From contig NZ_CP114288.1 in NCBI RefSeq assembly GCF_027111335.1, positions 744,001 through 808,000 of the forward strand: 64,000 bases of DNA. The letters run 5' to 3'. Below, piece after piece: positions 51,145 to 59,353 of the stretch. Position numbers and translations under genes: made by a program. Positions within the stretch are counted from its first letter, which is position 1; each line of letters begins with the position of its first letter. Origin of the DNA: Flavobacterium aquiphilum. Its GTDB lineage: Bacteria > Bacteroidota > Bacteroidia > Flavobacteriales > Flavobacteriaceae. A model generated the notes under the pieces. The model ran no database searches. It had not been told where the DNA came from and was given only the letters and a program-made list of their open reading frames with translations.

Positions 51145-53268
51145 ATGAAAAAAATCCTAATTCTGATGGCAGCATCTACCTCAATGGCTTCTTTGGGACA
51201 AGCCCAAAATACAACTCCATTAACGTATCCCAAAACCGAGAAGGGGGAAACAGTTGATGTTTATTTTGATACTAAAGTAAAAGATCCTTACCGTTGGCTC
51301 GAAGACGATAAATCGGCTGAAACAGCTGCTTGGGTAAAAGAAGAAAACAAAGTGACTTACGATTATTTGTCACAAATACCTTTTAGAGACCAATTAAAAT
51401 CCCGACTTGAAAAGCTTTGGAATTATGAAAAAATAAGCGCACCATTCAAAGAAGGGAAATTCATTTATTACTACAAAAACAACGGACTGCAGAATCAAGC
51501 GGTTTTGTACCGTAAAGATGACAAGGGAAAAGAAGAAGTTTTCCTTGATCCAAACACTTTTTCAAAATTAGGAACAACCTCATTAGGCGGAGTGGATTTT
51601 TCCAAAGACGGTTCTAAAGCAGCCTATTCTATTTCTGAAGGAGGAAGTGACTGGCGAAAAGTGATTTTGATGGATGTCAATAATTTCAAGATTATTGAAG
51701 ATACGTTAGTGGATATTAAATTCAGCGGAATAGCCTGGAAAGGAAACGAAGGATTTTATTATTCCAGTTACGATAAACCAAAGGGGAGTCAGCTTTCTGC
51801 AAAAACCGACCAACATAAATTGTATTACCATAAATTGGGAACACCTCAAAAAGACGATAAAGTTATTTTTGGTGCCGACCAAAAACGCCGTTATGTAGGT
51901 GGAAGTGTAACCGAAGATAATCGTTATCTCGTAATTACAGCTGCCAATTCTACTTACGGAAATGAATTATACATTCAGGATTTGACCAAACCTAATAGTC
52001 CTATCATAACGATTGTGGATAACTTTAAAAGTGACAGTAATGTTATAGAAAATTCGGGAAGCAAATTGTTTATAGAAACTGATTGGAAAGCGCCAAACAA
52101 ACGCATTGTGAGTGTTGATTTCAGTAATCCAAAACCTGAAAACTGGAAAGACGTAATTCCTGAAACCGAAAATGTATTGACTCCTACCACCGGAGCAGGA
52201 TATATTTTTGCCAATTATATGAAAGATGCTGTATCGATTGTGAAGCAATATGATTACTCAGGCAAATTGGTACGTGAAATCCATTTGCCGGGACTAGGAA
52301 CTGCTTCAGGATTTGGTGCCAAAAAAGAAGAGAAAACGCTTTATTATTCGTTTACCAATTATATAACGCCGGGGACCATTTATTCGTTTGATCCAAAAAC
52401 AGGAAAATCGGATGTTTATGCTAAGTCAAAAGTTGATTTCAAAAGTGAGGATTATGTTTCTACACAAGTATTTTATACATCCAAAGACGGAACAAAAATC
52501 CCAATGATAATAACACATAAGAAAGGAGTAAAACTAGATGGTAAAAATCCAACTATACTTTATGGATATGGTGGATTCAACATCAGTTTAACACCAAGCT
52601 TTAGTGTTTCGAATGCTGTTTGGATGGAAAATGGCGGAATTTACGCTGTGGCCAACCTTCGCGGAGGCGGGGAGTATGGTAAAAAATGGCACGATGCAGG
52701 AACCAAAATGCAGAAACAAAACGTTTTTGACGACTTCATCGCCGCTGCCGAATATTTAATTGGCAAAAAATATACGTCTTCTGATTTTCTTGCCATCCGT
52801 GGTGGATCCAACGGCGGATTATTGGTTGGAGCTACCATGACACAACGTCCAGATTTAATGAAGGTTGCTTTGCCGGCCGTGGGCGTGATGGACATGCTGC
52901 GTTATCATACTTTTACTTCGGGAGCTGGTTGGGCCTTTGATTACGGGACTTCGGCAGACAGCAAGGAAATGTTTGAATATCTCAAAAATTATTCTCCAGT
53001 GGCTAATGTAAAAGAAGGCGTTAAATATCCTGCAACAATGGTAACTACTGGCGATCATGACGATAGAGTAGTTCCTGCGCACAGTTTTAAATTTGCTGCC
53101 GAGCTACAGGAAAAACAGGCAAGTGCAAATCCGGTTTTAATCCGAATCGATATTAATGCAGGCCACGGTGCAGGAAAATCACTGGCTGCTACAATTCAGG
53201 AAAGTTGCGACATTCAGGCCTTTACCTTATATAATATGGGATTTACTTCATTACCTAAAAACCTATAG
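51145..53268 (+). CDS. Exported prolyl oligopeptidase (S9A)
   Basis: 707 residues. Signal peptide (about 1-21), beta-propeller in the middle, and an alpha/beta hydrolase catalytic domain. The triad is Ser555 in RGGSNGGLL, Asp639 in [10 protein letters not shown] and His674 in NAGHGAGKS, as in prolyl endopeptidase. It cleaves small peptides after proline, here in the periplasm or outside. Two terminators follow it. Confidence 0.93.
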   Translation: MKKILILMAASTSMASLGQAQNTTPLTYPKTEKGETVDVYFDTKVKDPYRWLEDDKSAETAAWVKEENKVTYDYLSQIPFRDQLKSRLEKLWNYEKISAPFKEGKFIYYYKNNGLQNQAVLYRKDDKGKEEVFLDPNTFSKLGTTSLGGVDFSKDGSKAAYSISEGGSDWRKVILMDVNNFKIIEDTLVDIKFSGIAWKGNEGFYYSSYDKPKGSQLSAKTDQHKLYYHKLGTPQKDDKVIFGADQKRRYVGGSVTEDNRYLVITAANSTYGNELYIQDLTKPNSPIITIVDNFKSDSNVIENSGSKLFIETDWKAPNKRIVSVDFSNPKPENWKDVIPETENVLTPTTGAGYIFANYMKDAVSIVKQYDYSGKLVREIHLPGLGTASGFGAKKEEKTLYYSFTNYITPGTIYSFDPKTGKSDVYAKSKVDFKSEDYVSTQVFYTSKDGTKIPMIITHKKGVKLDGKNPTILYGYGGFNISLTPSFSVSNAVWMENGGIYAVANLRGGGEYGKKWHDAGTKMQKQNVFDDFIAAAEYLIGKKYTSSDFLAIRGGSNGGLLVGATMTQRPDLMKVALPAVGVMDMLRYHTFTSGAGWAFDYGTSADSKEMFEYLKNYSPVANVKEGVKYPATMVTTGDHDDRVVPAHSFKFAAELQEKQASANPVLIRIDINAGHGAGKSLAATIQESCDIQAFTLYNMGFTSLPKNL

Positions 53269-53278
53269 ATGGTTTAAT

Positions 53279-53317
53279 AAAAAGCTTGATCCAGTTCTAA
53301 GCGGCAAGCTTTTTTAT
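53279..53317 (+). terminator. Terminator of the prolyl oligopeptidase
   Basis: AAAGCTTG/CAAGCTTT stem (53281-53288, 53305-53312) followed by a T run. Confidence 0.8.
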
Positions 53318-53343
53318 AAAAGATCGATCAAAACTATTTTTTT

Positions 53344-53375
53344 AAACGCCAGTCTCTCGATTGGCGTTTTTTTTT
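53344..53375 (+). terminator. Second terminator after the prolyl oligopeptidase
   Basis: AAACGCCAGTC/GATTGGCGTTT stem with one G-U pair (53344-53354, 53359-53369) and a T run. Confidence 0.85.
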
Positions 53376-53561
53376 GTTTCATGACCAAAAAATGATGTCA
53401 AATAATTAAGGTTTGAATCAGAAATTAGCAAGCCAATAGCATATTTTGCTTACTTTTTTGCTCTTAAAAACAGGCGAAATCGATAGAAATCACTTGTTAT
53501 TTATTCTCTTAATAAATTAAATTTTGTGCAAAATATCAGGTTTTTTAATGGGCTAATTCTC

Positions 53562-53569
53562 TAAATTTG
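53562..53569 (+). promoter_or_regulatory. -7 box TAAATTTG of the ThrE-like pair
   Basis: Exact TAnnTTTG. A TTG start at 53567 would be inside it, so the ATG at 53597 is preferred (27-bp leader). Confidence 0.65.
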
Positions 53570-53596
53570 ATAGTAAAAAAAAACAACCGCATTTAT

Positions 53597-54370
53597 ATGG
53601 AAATTGTTGCAAAACCAAACAAGTACGAACTAGGAGAAATGCTCCTGGAAATCGGTTCCTTACTCATCGTTTCAGGAGCCAATACCGAACGTGTAAAAGT
53701 TACCATCAGTAGAATAGCAGGGGCTTTTTGTTGTGATTCGGATTTAATGATTACCAATCACGCCTTGATGATTACTTTAACATACAAAGACAATATCAAA
53801 ACATTTACCAGTGTAAAATGGGTGCCCAATATGCATCTTAATTTCAATCTCATTTCAGATATCAGTACGATGAGTTGGAAAATTGTAGAAGAAAAATGGT
53901 CGGTGGAACGCATTAACAACGAAATAAAAAAGTTAGACCGCAAACCCTTGTATTCAAGGGGATTGGTTTTGTTTTTGGTAGCGCTGGCAGGAGCCTCATT
54001 CTGTAGATTGTTTGGAGGCGGGTTAGTAGAAATGATCCTTTGTTTTTCCGGGACTTTGGTCGGGCTTTTTGTGAGACAGGAAACCATGAAACTCAAATTT
54101 AATTTTTATGTGTGCATCTTTTTTGCTTCATTAACCTCTTCGTTTTTGGTTGGGCTTTATTCTTTTTTGAATCCTGGAGTAGAATTCATTCATGCTTTAT
54201 CCACTTCGGTATTGTTTTTAATCCCGGGAGTGCCTATGATTAATTCCTTCTCGGACTTAATTGACGGAAATATATTAAACGGAACCACCAGAGGTGTAAA
54301 TGTATTGGTTATCGCTTTTGCCATTTCATTGGGATTAATGGTTTCATTATTAATTTTTAATTTACACTAA
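53597..54370 (+). CDS. Threonine/serine exporter, ThrE N-terminal-type subunit (DUF1212)
   Basis: 257 residues from the ATG at 53597 (MEIVAKPNKYELGEMLLEIG). Family opening is LLIVSGANTERVKVTISRIAGAF; helices near 135-160, 175-195, 205-225 and 235-255 form the membrane part, with LIPGVPMINSFSDLIDGN, the conserved ThrE motif. The second subunit begins 2 bp downstream. In other bacteria ThrE-type proteins export threonine and serine. Confidence 0.85.
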   Translation: MEIVAKPNKYELGEMLLEIGSLLIVSGANTERVKVTISRIAGAFCCDSDLMITNHALMITLTYKDNIKTFTSVKWVPNMHLNFNLISDISTMSWKIVEEKWSVERINNEIKKLDRKPLYSRGLVLFLVALAGASFCRLFGGGLVEMILCFSGTLVGLFVRQETMKLKFNFYVCIFFASLTSSFLVGLYSFLNPGVEFIHALSTSVLFLIPGVPMINSFSDLIDGNILNGTTRGVNVLVIAFAISLGLMVSLLIFNLH

Positions 54371-54371
54371 A

Positions 54372-54893
54372 ATGGATTTTGCATTATTAGAAAAAGGAAT
54401 TTGGCTGGGTTGCGCAGGAATTGGTTTTGCCGTATTGTTTAATGTACCACGCAGGACGTTGGGGATTATTTATATCATTTCGGCACTAGGAGGATTGCTT
54501 AAATTTTATTTGATATCACTTGAAGTAGGATTGATTTTTGCTGCCCTATGCGGTGCTAGTCTTATTGGATTTTTCAGTGTATTGGCAGCACATTATCGCA
54601 AGGCACCTCCAATGACTTTTGCACTTCCAGCATTAATACCTATGATTCCTGGATTTTTTGCCTACAAAGCTATGGTTGGGGTGATGAAATTAACCGCCGA
54701 AAAAGATCCTGATGTTTACACCAAGCTCTTTTTCGAAACGGTAAACAACGGTCTTTCGGCTTTGTTGATCATTTTGGCCTTAGCCGCAGGAGTGGCCATC
54801 CCAATGTTGATTACCCGAAAGGAAACCGTCAAGAGAATTAAAACCGATAAAGTTTTAGAAAAACAAATGGAAAACTTAGAGGAAGAAAATTAA
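54372..54893 (+). CDS. Threonine/serine exporter, ThrE C-terminal-type subunit (DUF3815)
   Basis: 173 residues with about four to five membrane helices, ending in a charged tail (TRKETVKRIKTDKVLEKQ). The motif LPALIPMIPGFFAYKAM mirrors the first subunit's LIPGVPMI. In one-chain ThrE proteins these two parts are fused; here they are split and cotranscribed with a 1-bp gap. Confidence 0.85.
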   Translation: MDFALLEKGIWLGCAGIGFAVLFNVPRRTLGIIYIISALGGLLKFYLISLEVGLIFAALCGASLIGFFSVLAAHYRKAPPMTFALPALIPMIPGFFAYKAMVGVMKLTAEKDPDVYTKLFFETVNNGLSALLIILALAAGVAIPMLITRKETVKRIKTDKVLEKQMENLEEEN

Positions 54894-54913
54894 AATAAAC
54901 CTTTTTATAAACC

Positions 54914-54946
54914 AAAAACGTCAGTCGAAAGATTGGCGTTTTTTTT
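54914..54946 (+). terminator. Terminator of the ThrE pair
   Basis: ACGTCAGTC/GATTGGCGT stem with a GAAA loop (54918-54926, 54931-54939) and T run. Confidence 0.85.
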
Positions 54947-55020
54947 AAACTTATAAAATATGATAAGTGGCTCGTGTTTTTCAGCATTAAAACAACGTTC
55001 ATATTTAGATTTAAAAGATT

Positions 55021-55028
55021 TATATTTG
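55021..55028 (+). promoter_or_regulatory. -7 box TATATTTG of the HNH gene
   Basis: Exact TAnnTTTG, 23 bp before the ATG at 55052. A longer frame starting at 54974 lies upstream of it and is rejected. Confidence 0.65.
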
Positions 55029-55051
55029 TCTGTAATGTATTAAATAACAAT

Positions 55052-55825
55052 ATGGCTAAAAAAAATCTTTGGACTCGTGAAGAATTAATACTTGCTTTTA
55101 ATTTGTATTTAAAAATTGAATTTGGGAAAACACATAAGGGTAATCCAAAAGTTATTGCTTTGGCAAATATTTTAGGAAGAACACCAAGTTCGATTGGAAT
55201 GCGATTAGGAAATTTTGCGAGTATAGATCCATATCATCAAGAAAGAGGAGTTGGGGGGTTAAAAGGAGGTATGAATCAAGTAAAACCAATTTGGGATGAG
55301 TTCTTTCATAATCAAGAAGAATTAGTTTTTCTAAGTGAAGAAATCCTTGCCCAAAAAGAGAATACTTCAATAGAAAAGAAATACCGAGATATTCTTTTAG
55401 ATTTAAAAGGATTAAAAGGAGAAACTGTTGTTCGAGAAGTAAAAACCAGAGTAAATCAATCTGTTTTCAGACAAATGGTTTTAACCAATTACAGTTCCAA
55501 ATGCGCCATTACAGGAATTGATATTCCTGAATTATTATTAGCAAGTCATATTGTTCCTTGGTCAAAAAATGAAAATGAAAGATTAAATCCCGAGAACGGC
55601 ATTTGTCTTTCTGCCCTTTATGACAAAGCATTCGATAAAGGATTAATTGGCATTAATAAAAATCATCATGTTTTGCTTTCAACTTCAATAAAAAGCAAAA
55701 AAGAAACATTATTCTATAAAAACTATTTTGCTCCAATCGAAAATCAAAAGATTATTGAGGCCGTAAAATATTTACCTAGAAAAGAATTCCTGGAATATCA
55801 TTTAGACACTATCTTTGATAAGTAA
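55052..55825 (+). CDS. HNH endonuclease (restriction-type)
   Basis: 257 residues from MAKKNLWTREELILAFNLYL. The N-terminal half resembles a DNA-binding winged-helix with NPKVIALANILGRTPSSIGMRLGNFASIDP. The HNH domain is CAITGIDIPELLLASHIVPW (H in SHIVPW) then NPENGICLSALYDKAFDKGL. Together with the downstream vsr-like gene, this suggests a restriction or defence pair; no cognate methyltransferase is adjacent. Confidence 0.8.
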   Translation: MAKKNLWTREELILAFNLYLKIEFGKTHKGNPKVIALANILGRTPSSIGMRLGNFASIDPYHQERGVGGLKGGMNQVKPIWDEFFHNQEELVFLSEEILAQKENTSIEKKYRDILLDLKGLKGETVVREVKTRVNQSVFRQMVLTNYSSKCAITGIDIPELLLASHIVPWSKNENERLNPENGICLSALYDKAFDKGLIGINKNHHVLLSTSIKSKKETLFYKNYFAPIENQKIIEAVKYLPRKEFLEYHLDTIFDK

Positions 55826-55836
55826 TTATCTAAGTA

Positions 55837-56259
55837 ATGGAAAAGTTTTCCAAAGAACAGAGAAGTAAAATTATGCGAGCCATTCGCAGCACAAATACCA
55901 AAGATGAGGTGCGATTGGCCAAAGCCTTATGGAGTTTAGGATACCGATACCGAAAAAACAATAAGACTGTTTTCGGCAAGCCAGACCTTACTTTCAAACA
56001 ACTTAAAATTGCCATTTTTGTGGATTCAGAATTCTTTCATGGAAAAGACTGGGAAGACAGAAAAAAACCGCAGACCAATACCGAGTTTTGGCAAAAGAAA
56101 ATAGAGCGAAACATTCAAAGGGATGTTGAGGTTACTAATTACCTTGAATCCCAAAACTGGAAAGTAATCCGTTTTTGGAGTCACGAAATAGAAAAAAAGC
56201 TGGAAGATTGTATTGATATTATTCAACAGGAAATCGCTTTGCGGAAAAAACAAAACTAA
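55837..56259 (+). CDS. Very short patch repair endonuclease (Vsr-like)
   Basis: 140 residues. Family motifs: MRAIRSTNTKDEVRLAKALWSLGYRYRKN, then GKPDLTFKQLKIAIFVDSEFFHGKDW with the metal site, and NQDVEVTNYLE-type helix followed by WKVIRFWSHEI. Vsr nicks the T in T-G mismatches that arise at methylated cytosines. No Dcm-type methyltransferase is nearby. The gene starts 11 bp after the HNH gene. Confidence 0.88.
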   Translation: MEKFSKEQRSKIMRAIRSTNTKDEVRLAKALWSLGYRYRKNNKTVFGKPDLTFKQLKIAIFVDSEFFHGKDWEDRKKPQTNTEFWQKKIERNIQRDVEVTNYLESQNWKVIRFWSHEIEKKLEDCIDIIQQEIALRKKQN

Positions 56260-56382
56260 TCATTAAAGCTATTTACTATTCACTATTTTTTTTGCTTTTA
56301 AAGACTTAAGTTTTTAAAATAAAACGGCTTTTTTCTTTCATAATCTTTTGCTAAAACGGAATTGTTTCCAGAAAATAATTTT

Positions 56383-56390
56383 TATATTTG
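56383..56390 (+). promoter_or_regulatory. -7 box TATATTTG of hpf
   Basis: Exact TAnnTTTG with TTG at 56362-56364, 18 bp apart. Leader of about 30 nt. Confidence 0.75.
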
Positions 56391-56424
56391 AGAATAAAGT
56401 AAAAAATAATTAATTAGCAGATAT

Positions 56425-56739
56425 ATGAAAGTACAAATCAACACAGACAAAAATGTAGAAGGAAGCGATAGATTGGAAGCTTATTTTTCTGGGGAAATAG
56501 AAAGAGTGCTAGCTCGTTTTGATGACAAAGTGACGCGTATCGAAGTGCATTTTGGGGATGAAAATAGTGCCAAATCAGGTGTAAACGACAAACGTTGTCT
56601 TATCGAAGCAAGACCTGCCAATATGCAACCCATAGCTGTTACAGAACATGCTGATTCGCTCGAAAAGGCATTTAGCGGAGCTTTGGATAAAATCAAAAAA
56701 ACACTCACTACTACATTCGATAAGCAGAAAGTGCATTAA
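56425..56739 (+). CDS. hpf: Ribosome hibernation promoting factor (short form)
   Basis: 104 residues of the HPF/RaiA fold: LEAYFSGEIERVLARFDDKVTRIEVHFGDE, then RCLIEARPANMQPIAVTEHADSLEKAFSGALDKI. The long C-terminal domain of long HPF is absent, so this is the short form that caps 30S subunits in stationary phase. It ends before a bidirectional terminator. Confidence 0.9.
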   Translation: MKVQINTDKNVEGSDRLEAYFSGEIERVLARFDDKVTRIEVHFGDENSAKSGVNDKRCLIEARPANMQPIAVTEHADSLEKAFSGALDKIKKTLTTTFDKQKVH

Positions 56740-56758
56740 TAAATTTAAATCATCGCAT

Positions 56759-56800
56759 AAAACAAGAAAGGCTGTCTCTATAGATAGCCTTTCCTGTTTT
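56759..56800. terminator. Bidirectional terminator between hpf and the L,D-transpeptidase
   Basis: Long stem AACAAGAAAGGCTGTC/GATAGCCTTTCCTGTT with two mismatches, flanked by A and T runs. Confidence 0.85.
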
Positions 56801-56814
56801 ATATTAGTTCGGGT

Positions 56815-58407
56815 TTATTCCTCAAACAACATCGTTGCTAATCGATCATCTCTTTGATACACATCGTCATAAAAATGGATAACCCCTTCGTTATCGACCC
56901 AAGCGGTAAAATAACCAATGTAAACCGGGATTTTATTTTTTAGTGTGTACCAGGATTCTTTGCCACTATGCATGGCAGAATCAATCTTTTCGGGAGTCCA
57001 GTTTTTATCATCTTTTAAAATTTCGTTGGCTAATTCAACCGGTTTCTCCACTCGTATGCAACCGTGACTGAAAGCCCTTTTTTCTTCATTGAATAAATTT
57101 TTAGAGGGGGTGTCATGCAGGTAAATGGAATTGTTATTGGGAAACAAAAACTTTATTAAACCCAATGAGTTTTTTGGACCTGGTTTTTGTCTAAGGACAC
57201 CATTATTCCATTCCATGTTGTGTTGGGACAGGTAGTTTGGATTTTTGGCTATTCCTGGATTGATTTCTTTTGTGATGATGCTTTTAGGCACATTCCAATA
57301 CGGACTAAAAACAATATAACGCATATCGGCACTGAAAATAACTGTCTTGTTCATGTCTTTTCCAACGACTACATTGGAAACTAAAACTGGTTTCCCATCC
57401 TTAAAATACTTTAATCGATAGGAGGGAATATTAATCACGATTAATTCTTTGGCTTTGGCAACATCAACATCAATCCAACGGCAACGTTCCATATTGACGG
57501 TAATGGTTTTGATACGATCTTCAATAGGCACATTCAAAGAAGCTATTATTCTTTTGTCAATAATCGGGTTTTCGCGTAGTCCGTTGCGGTTTTGGTATTT
57601 TGTGATTCCGGCTTTAAGAACATCGTCGTATATTGAGCTTTTGGAGTCGGTTGCAATGTCCTCCAAAATAAACAATCGCTGTCTGATTTGTGCAATGGTC
57701 TGCGAGGAATCGCCAAGCTTCAGGGAGATTTGGCTGGAGTCCAGTACTATGGAATCCCAGGAATTGTTTTTTTGTATTTTTCTGTATTTTTTAAGCATTT
57801 CTTTCAGATTGTAATACTGACCCAATACTTCTTTTTCATTTTTATTGATTAACGAAGGATTGGCGATAATAGAATCTAAATAATTGACATAGGATTTCTT
57901 TTTTCGAGGCAAATACCAACCCAATTCAGATGATTTTTGGCTGTCTATTCCTTTTAAAACTTTATGGGTGTAAAAAAAATAAAGAGAGGTAAGTAACAAT
58001 TCATCATTGACAGTAGCATTTTGATCTTCGGTTGTCTTCTGGAAAAGGGTTTCCAGCTTTTCTTTGTACGGAATGTCGGTCTTAATTCCTTCATCTTCCA
58101 TATTATTTAATTTGCCATAAAGGATTTGGCTTACTTCAAGTATGCCTTTATTGTCAAACCAAATGTATTGATACTTCCGTTTTTGATATAATTCGGTGGT
58201 TTCTTGTTGGTATTTTTGTAGTTCAGGATAATGTTTAAAAAAAGTGTTGACCAAAGTACTGTCAAATGAAGGAAGGCTTTTTACTTCGGTAAGGGTATTG
58301 ATGGTAGGTGGTAATTTTAGACTGGTATCATCTTTTTTTTTACAGGAGAACATAGAAAGAGAGGAACCCAAAATAAAGAGGATAAGAAATACAATATATT
58401 TTCTCAT
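56815..58407 (-). CDS. L,D-transpeptidase (YcbB/ErfK-like lipoprotein)
   Basis: 530 residues. A lipoprotein-type signal with lipobox Cys (LSMFSC) is followed by a peptidoglycan-binding-like region and the L,D-transpeptidase domain at about 340-470 with HGCIRVEKP holding the catalytic Cys and YLHDTPSKNLF. It cross-links peptidoglycan stem peptides between meso-DAP residues. Full length for the YcbB group. Confidence 0.88.
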   Translation of the reverse strand: MRKYIVFLILFILGSSLSMFSCKKKDDTSLKLPPTINTLTEVKSLPSFDSTLVNTFFKHYPELQKYQQETTELYQKRKYQYIWFDNKGILEVSQILYGKLNNMEDEGIKTDIPYKEKLETLFQKTTEDQNATVNDELLLTSLYFFYTHKVLKGIDSQKSSELGWYLPRKKKSYVNYLDSIIANPSLINKNEKEVLGQYYNLKEMLKKYRKIQKNNSWDSIVLDSSQISLKLGDSSQTIAQIRQRLFILEDIATDSKSSIYDDVLKAGITKYQNRNGLRENPIIDKRIIASLNVPIEDRIKTITVNMERCRWIDVDVAKAKELIVINIPSYRLKYFKDGKPVLVSNVVVGKDMNKTVIFSADMRYIVFSPYWNVPKSIITKEINPGIAKNPNYLSQHNMEWNNGVLRQKPGPKNSLGLIKFLFPNNNSIYLHDTPSKNLFNEEKRAFSHGCIRVEKPVELANEILKDDKNWTPEKIDSAMHSGKESWYTLKNKIPVYIGYFTAWVDNEGVIHFYDDVYQRDDRLATMLFEE

Positions 58408-58440
58408 AGCTAAAATGGATTAGAGACAACATAAATGTAC

Positions 58441-58482
58441 AAAAAAAGTTGCCTTAAAGGTATGAGCTTTAAGGCAACTTTT
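58441..58482 (-). terminator. Terminator of the outer-membrane beta-barrel gene
   Basis: 16-bp perfect stem AAAAGTTGCCTTAAAG/CTTTAAGGCAACTTTT (58444-58459, 58467-58482) with a minus-strand T run. Confidence 0.9.
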
Positions 58483-58510
58483 AATATAAGAAAAGGTTGG
58501 TGTGGTTTCT

Positions 58511-59047
58511 TTAAAATTGGAAAGCGGCTCCAACTTGAAAAACTTGATTTTTTCCTGAAACACCATCAAAAGTATCATTCAAGCCTGTAATGTATCGTGC
58601 ATTTATAGACAATCCTAAAGGTAAATTTAGAGATGTTCCAAAAGCCCATGAAGGAACAAAGCTGTTTGCATCATAATTTAAATAATCCGACGCGTTGTCT
58701 GCAACTTTAAATCCAAATTGTGGTCCTGTTTCAAAACTTAATAATTTAACAACATATAGTTTAGCCAAAATAGGTACAGTAAGGTAATCAACTTTTACAT
58801 GATCAATATTAGTGTCAAATCCCTCTTGTGAATATTGTACCTCAGGTTGGATAAAAAGCATGCTTTTCACCAATCCAATTTCTTTGTAAGCACCAACATA
58901 AAGTCCGGTTTTTGCATCTGTGTTAAAACCTTTTACATTAACATCAGAAATGTTAACCCCTGCTCTTATTCCCCAAGCTTGTGCTGAAGCTGAATTAGAC
59001 AATAATACTATGAAAGTACCTACTAATAAAAATTTTAATGATTTCAT
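58511..59047 (-). CDS. PorT-family outer-membrane beta-barrel protein
   Basis: 178 residues from the ATG at 59047. The signal peptide ends SNSASAQAWG, then strands of an eight-stranded barrel (GIRAGVNISDVNVK, LFIQPEVQYSQEGFD, VDYLTVPILAKLYVV, FGFKV, SINARYI, NQVFQVGAAFQF). Ends in aromatic Phe as is normal for outer-membrane barrels. Function unknown. A longer frame from 59122 lies across the promoter and is rejected. Confidence 0.88.
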   Translation of the reverse strand: MKSLKFLLVGTFIVLLSNSASAQAWGIRAGVNISDVNVKGFNTDAKTGLYVGAYKEIGLVKSMLFIQPEVQYSQEGFDTNIDHVKVDYLTVPILAKLYVVKLLSFETGPQFGFKVADNASDYLNYDANSFVPSWAFGTSLNLPLGLSINARYITGLNDTFDGVSGKNQVFQVGAAFQF

Positions 59048-59091
59048 ATTTTTTTGTTTAAGGTTAAAACCCTTAAAGGGCATAATTAGTT

Positions 59092-59099
59092 CAAAAGTA
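59092..59099 (-). promoter_or_regulatory. -7 box TACTTTTG of the outer-membrane gene
   Basis: Exact TAnnTTTG on the minus strand, 44 bp before the start at 59047. Confidence 0.6.
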
Positions 59100-59253
59100 C
59101 TACAATTTTTCAATTCTTGCATAATATACTACAAAGATGCTTTTAAACAAGTATTTTGAATTGGATGAAAAATGAATTCAAATAGTTGAATATAATTGCG
59201 TTGTAGTGTTAAAGTTTTTAAGATATAACGACCGTTTTTGTAATATATTATAC

Positions 59254-59261
59254 TAACTTTG
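59254..59261 (+). promoter_or_regulatory. -7 box TAACTTTG of the AsmA-like gene
   Basis: Exact TAnnTTTG; TTG at 59238-59240 is close (13 bp). Leader about 87 nt. Confidence 0.55.
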
Positions 59262-59353
59262 ATAAAGGTCGGTTTGTTTAGCTGGCTCTCTAAATTCTGA
59301 TAGTTAAAGCCAAAAGAAATATTTTTATAGTGAATAACGTCTAAATAATTGGT

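Larger units (their letters stand above)
53269..53596. other. 328-bp gap with two terminators and the thrE promoter
   Basis: Nothing else seen. The -7 box lies at 53562-53569. Confidence 0.6.
59048..59353. other. 306-bp divergent gap
   Basis: Holds the outer-membrane gene promoter (59092-59099) and a -7 box TAACTTTG (59254-59261) for the AsmA-like gene. Inverted CGACC/GGTCG (59229-59233, 59267-59271) flank the latter. Confidence 0.6.

Noticed and set aside
54974..55051. Longer start for the HNH gene
   Set aside because: The extra 26 residues are Phe/Ile/Arg-rich and lie across the promoter.
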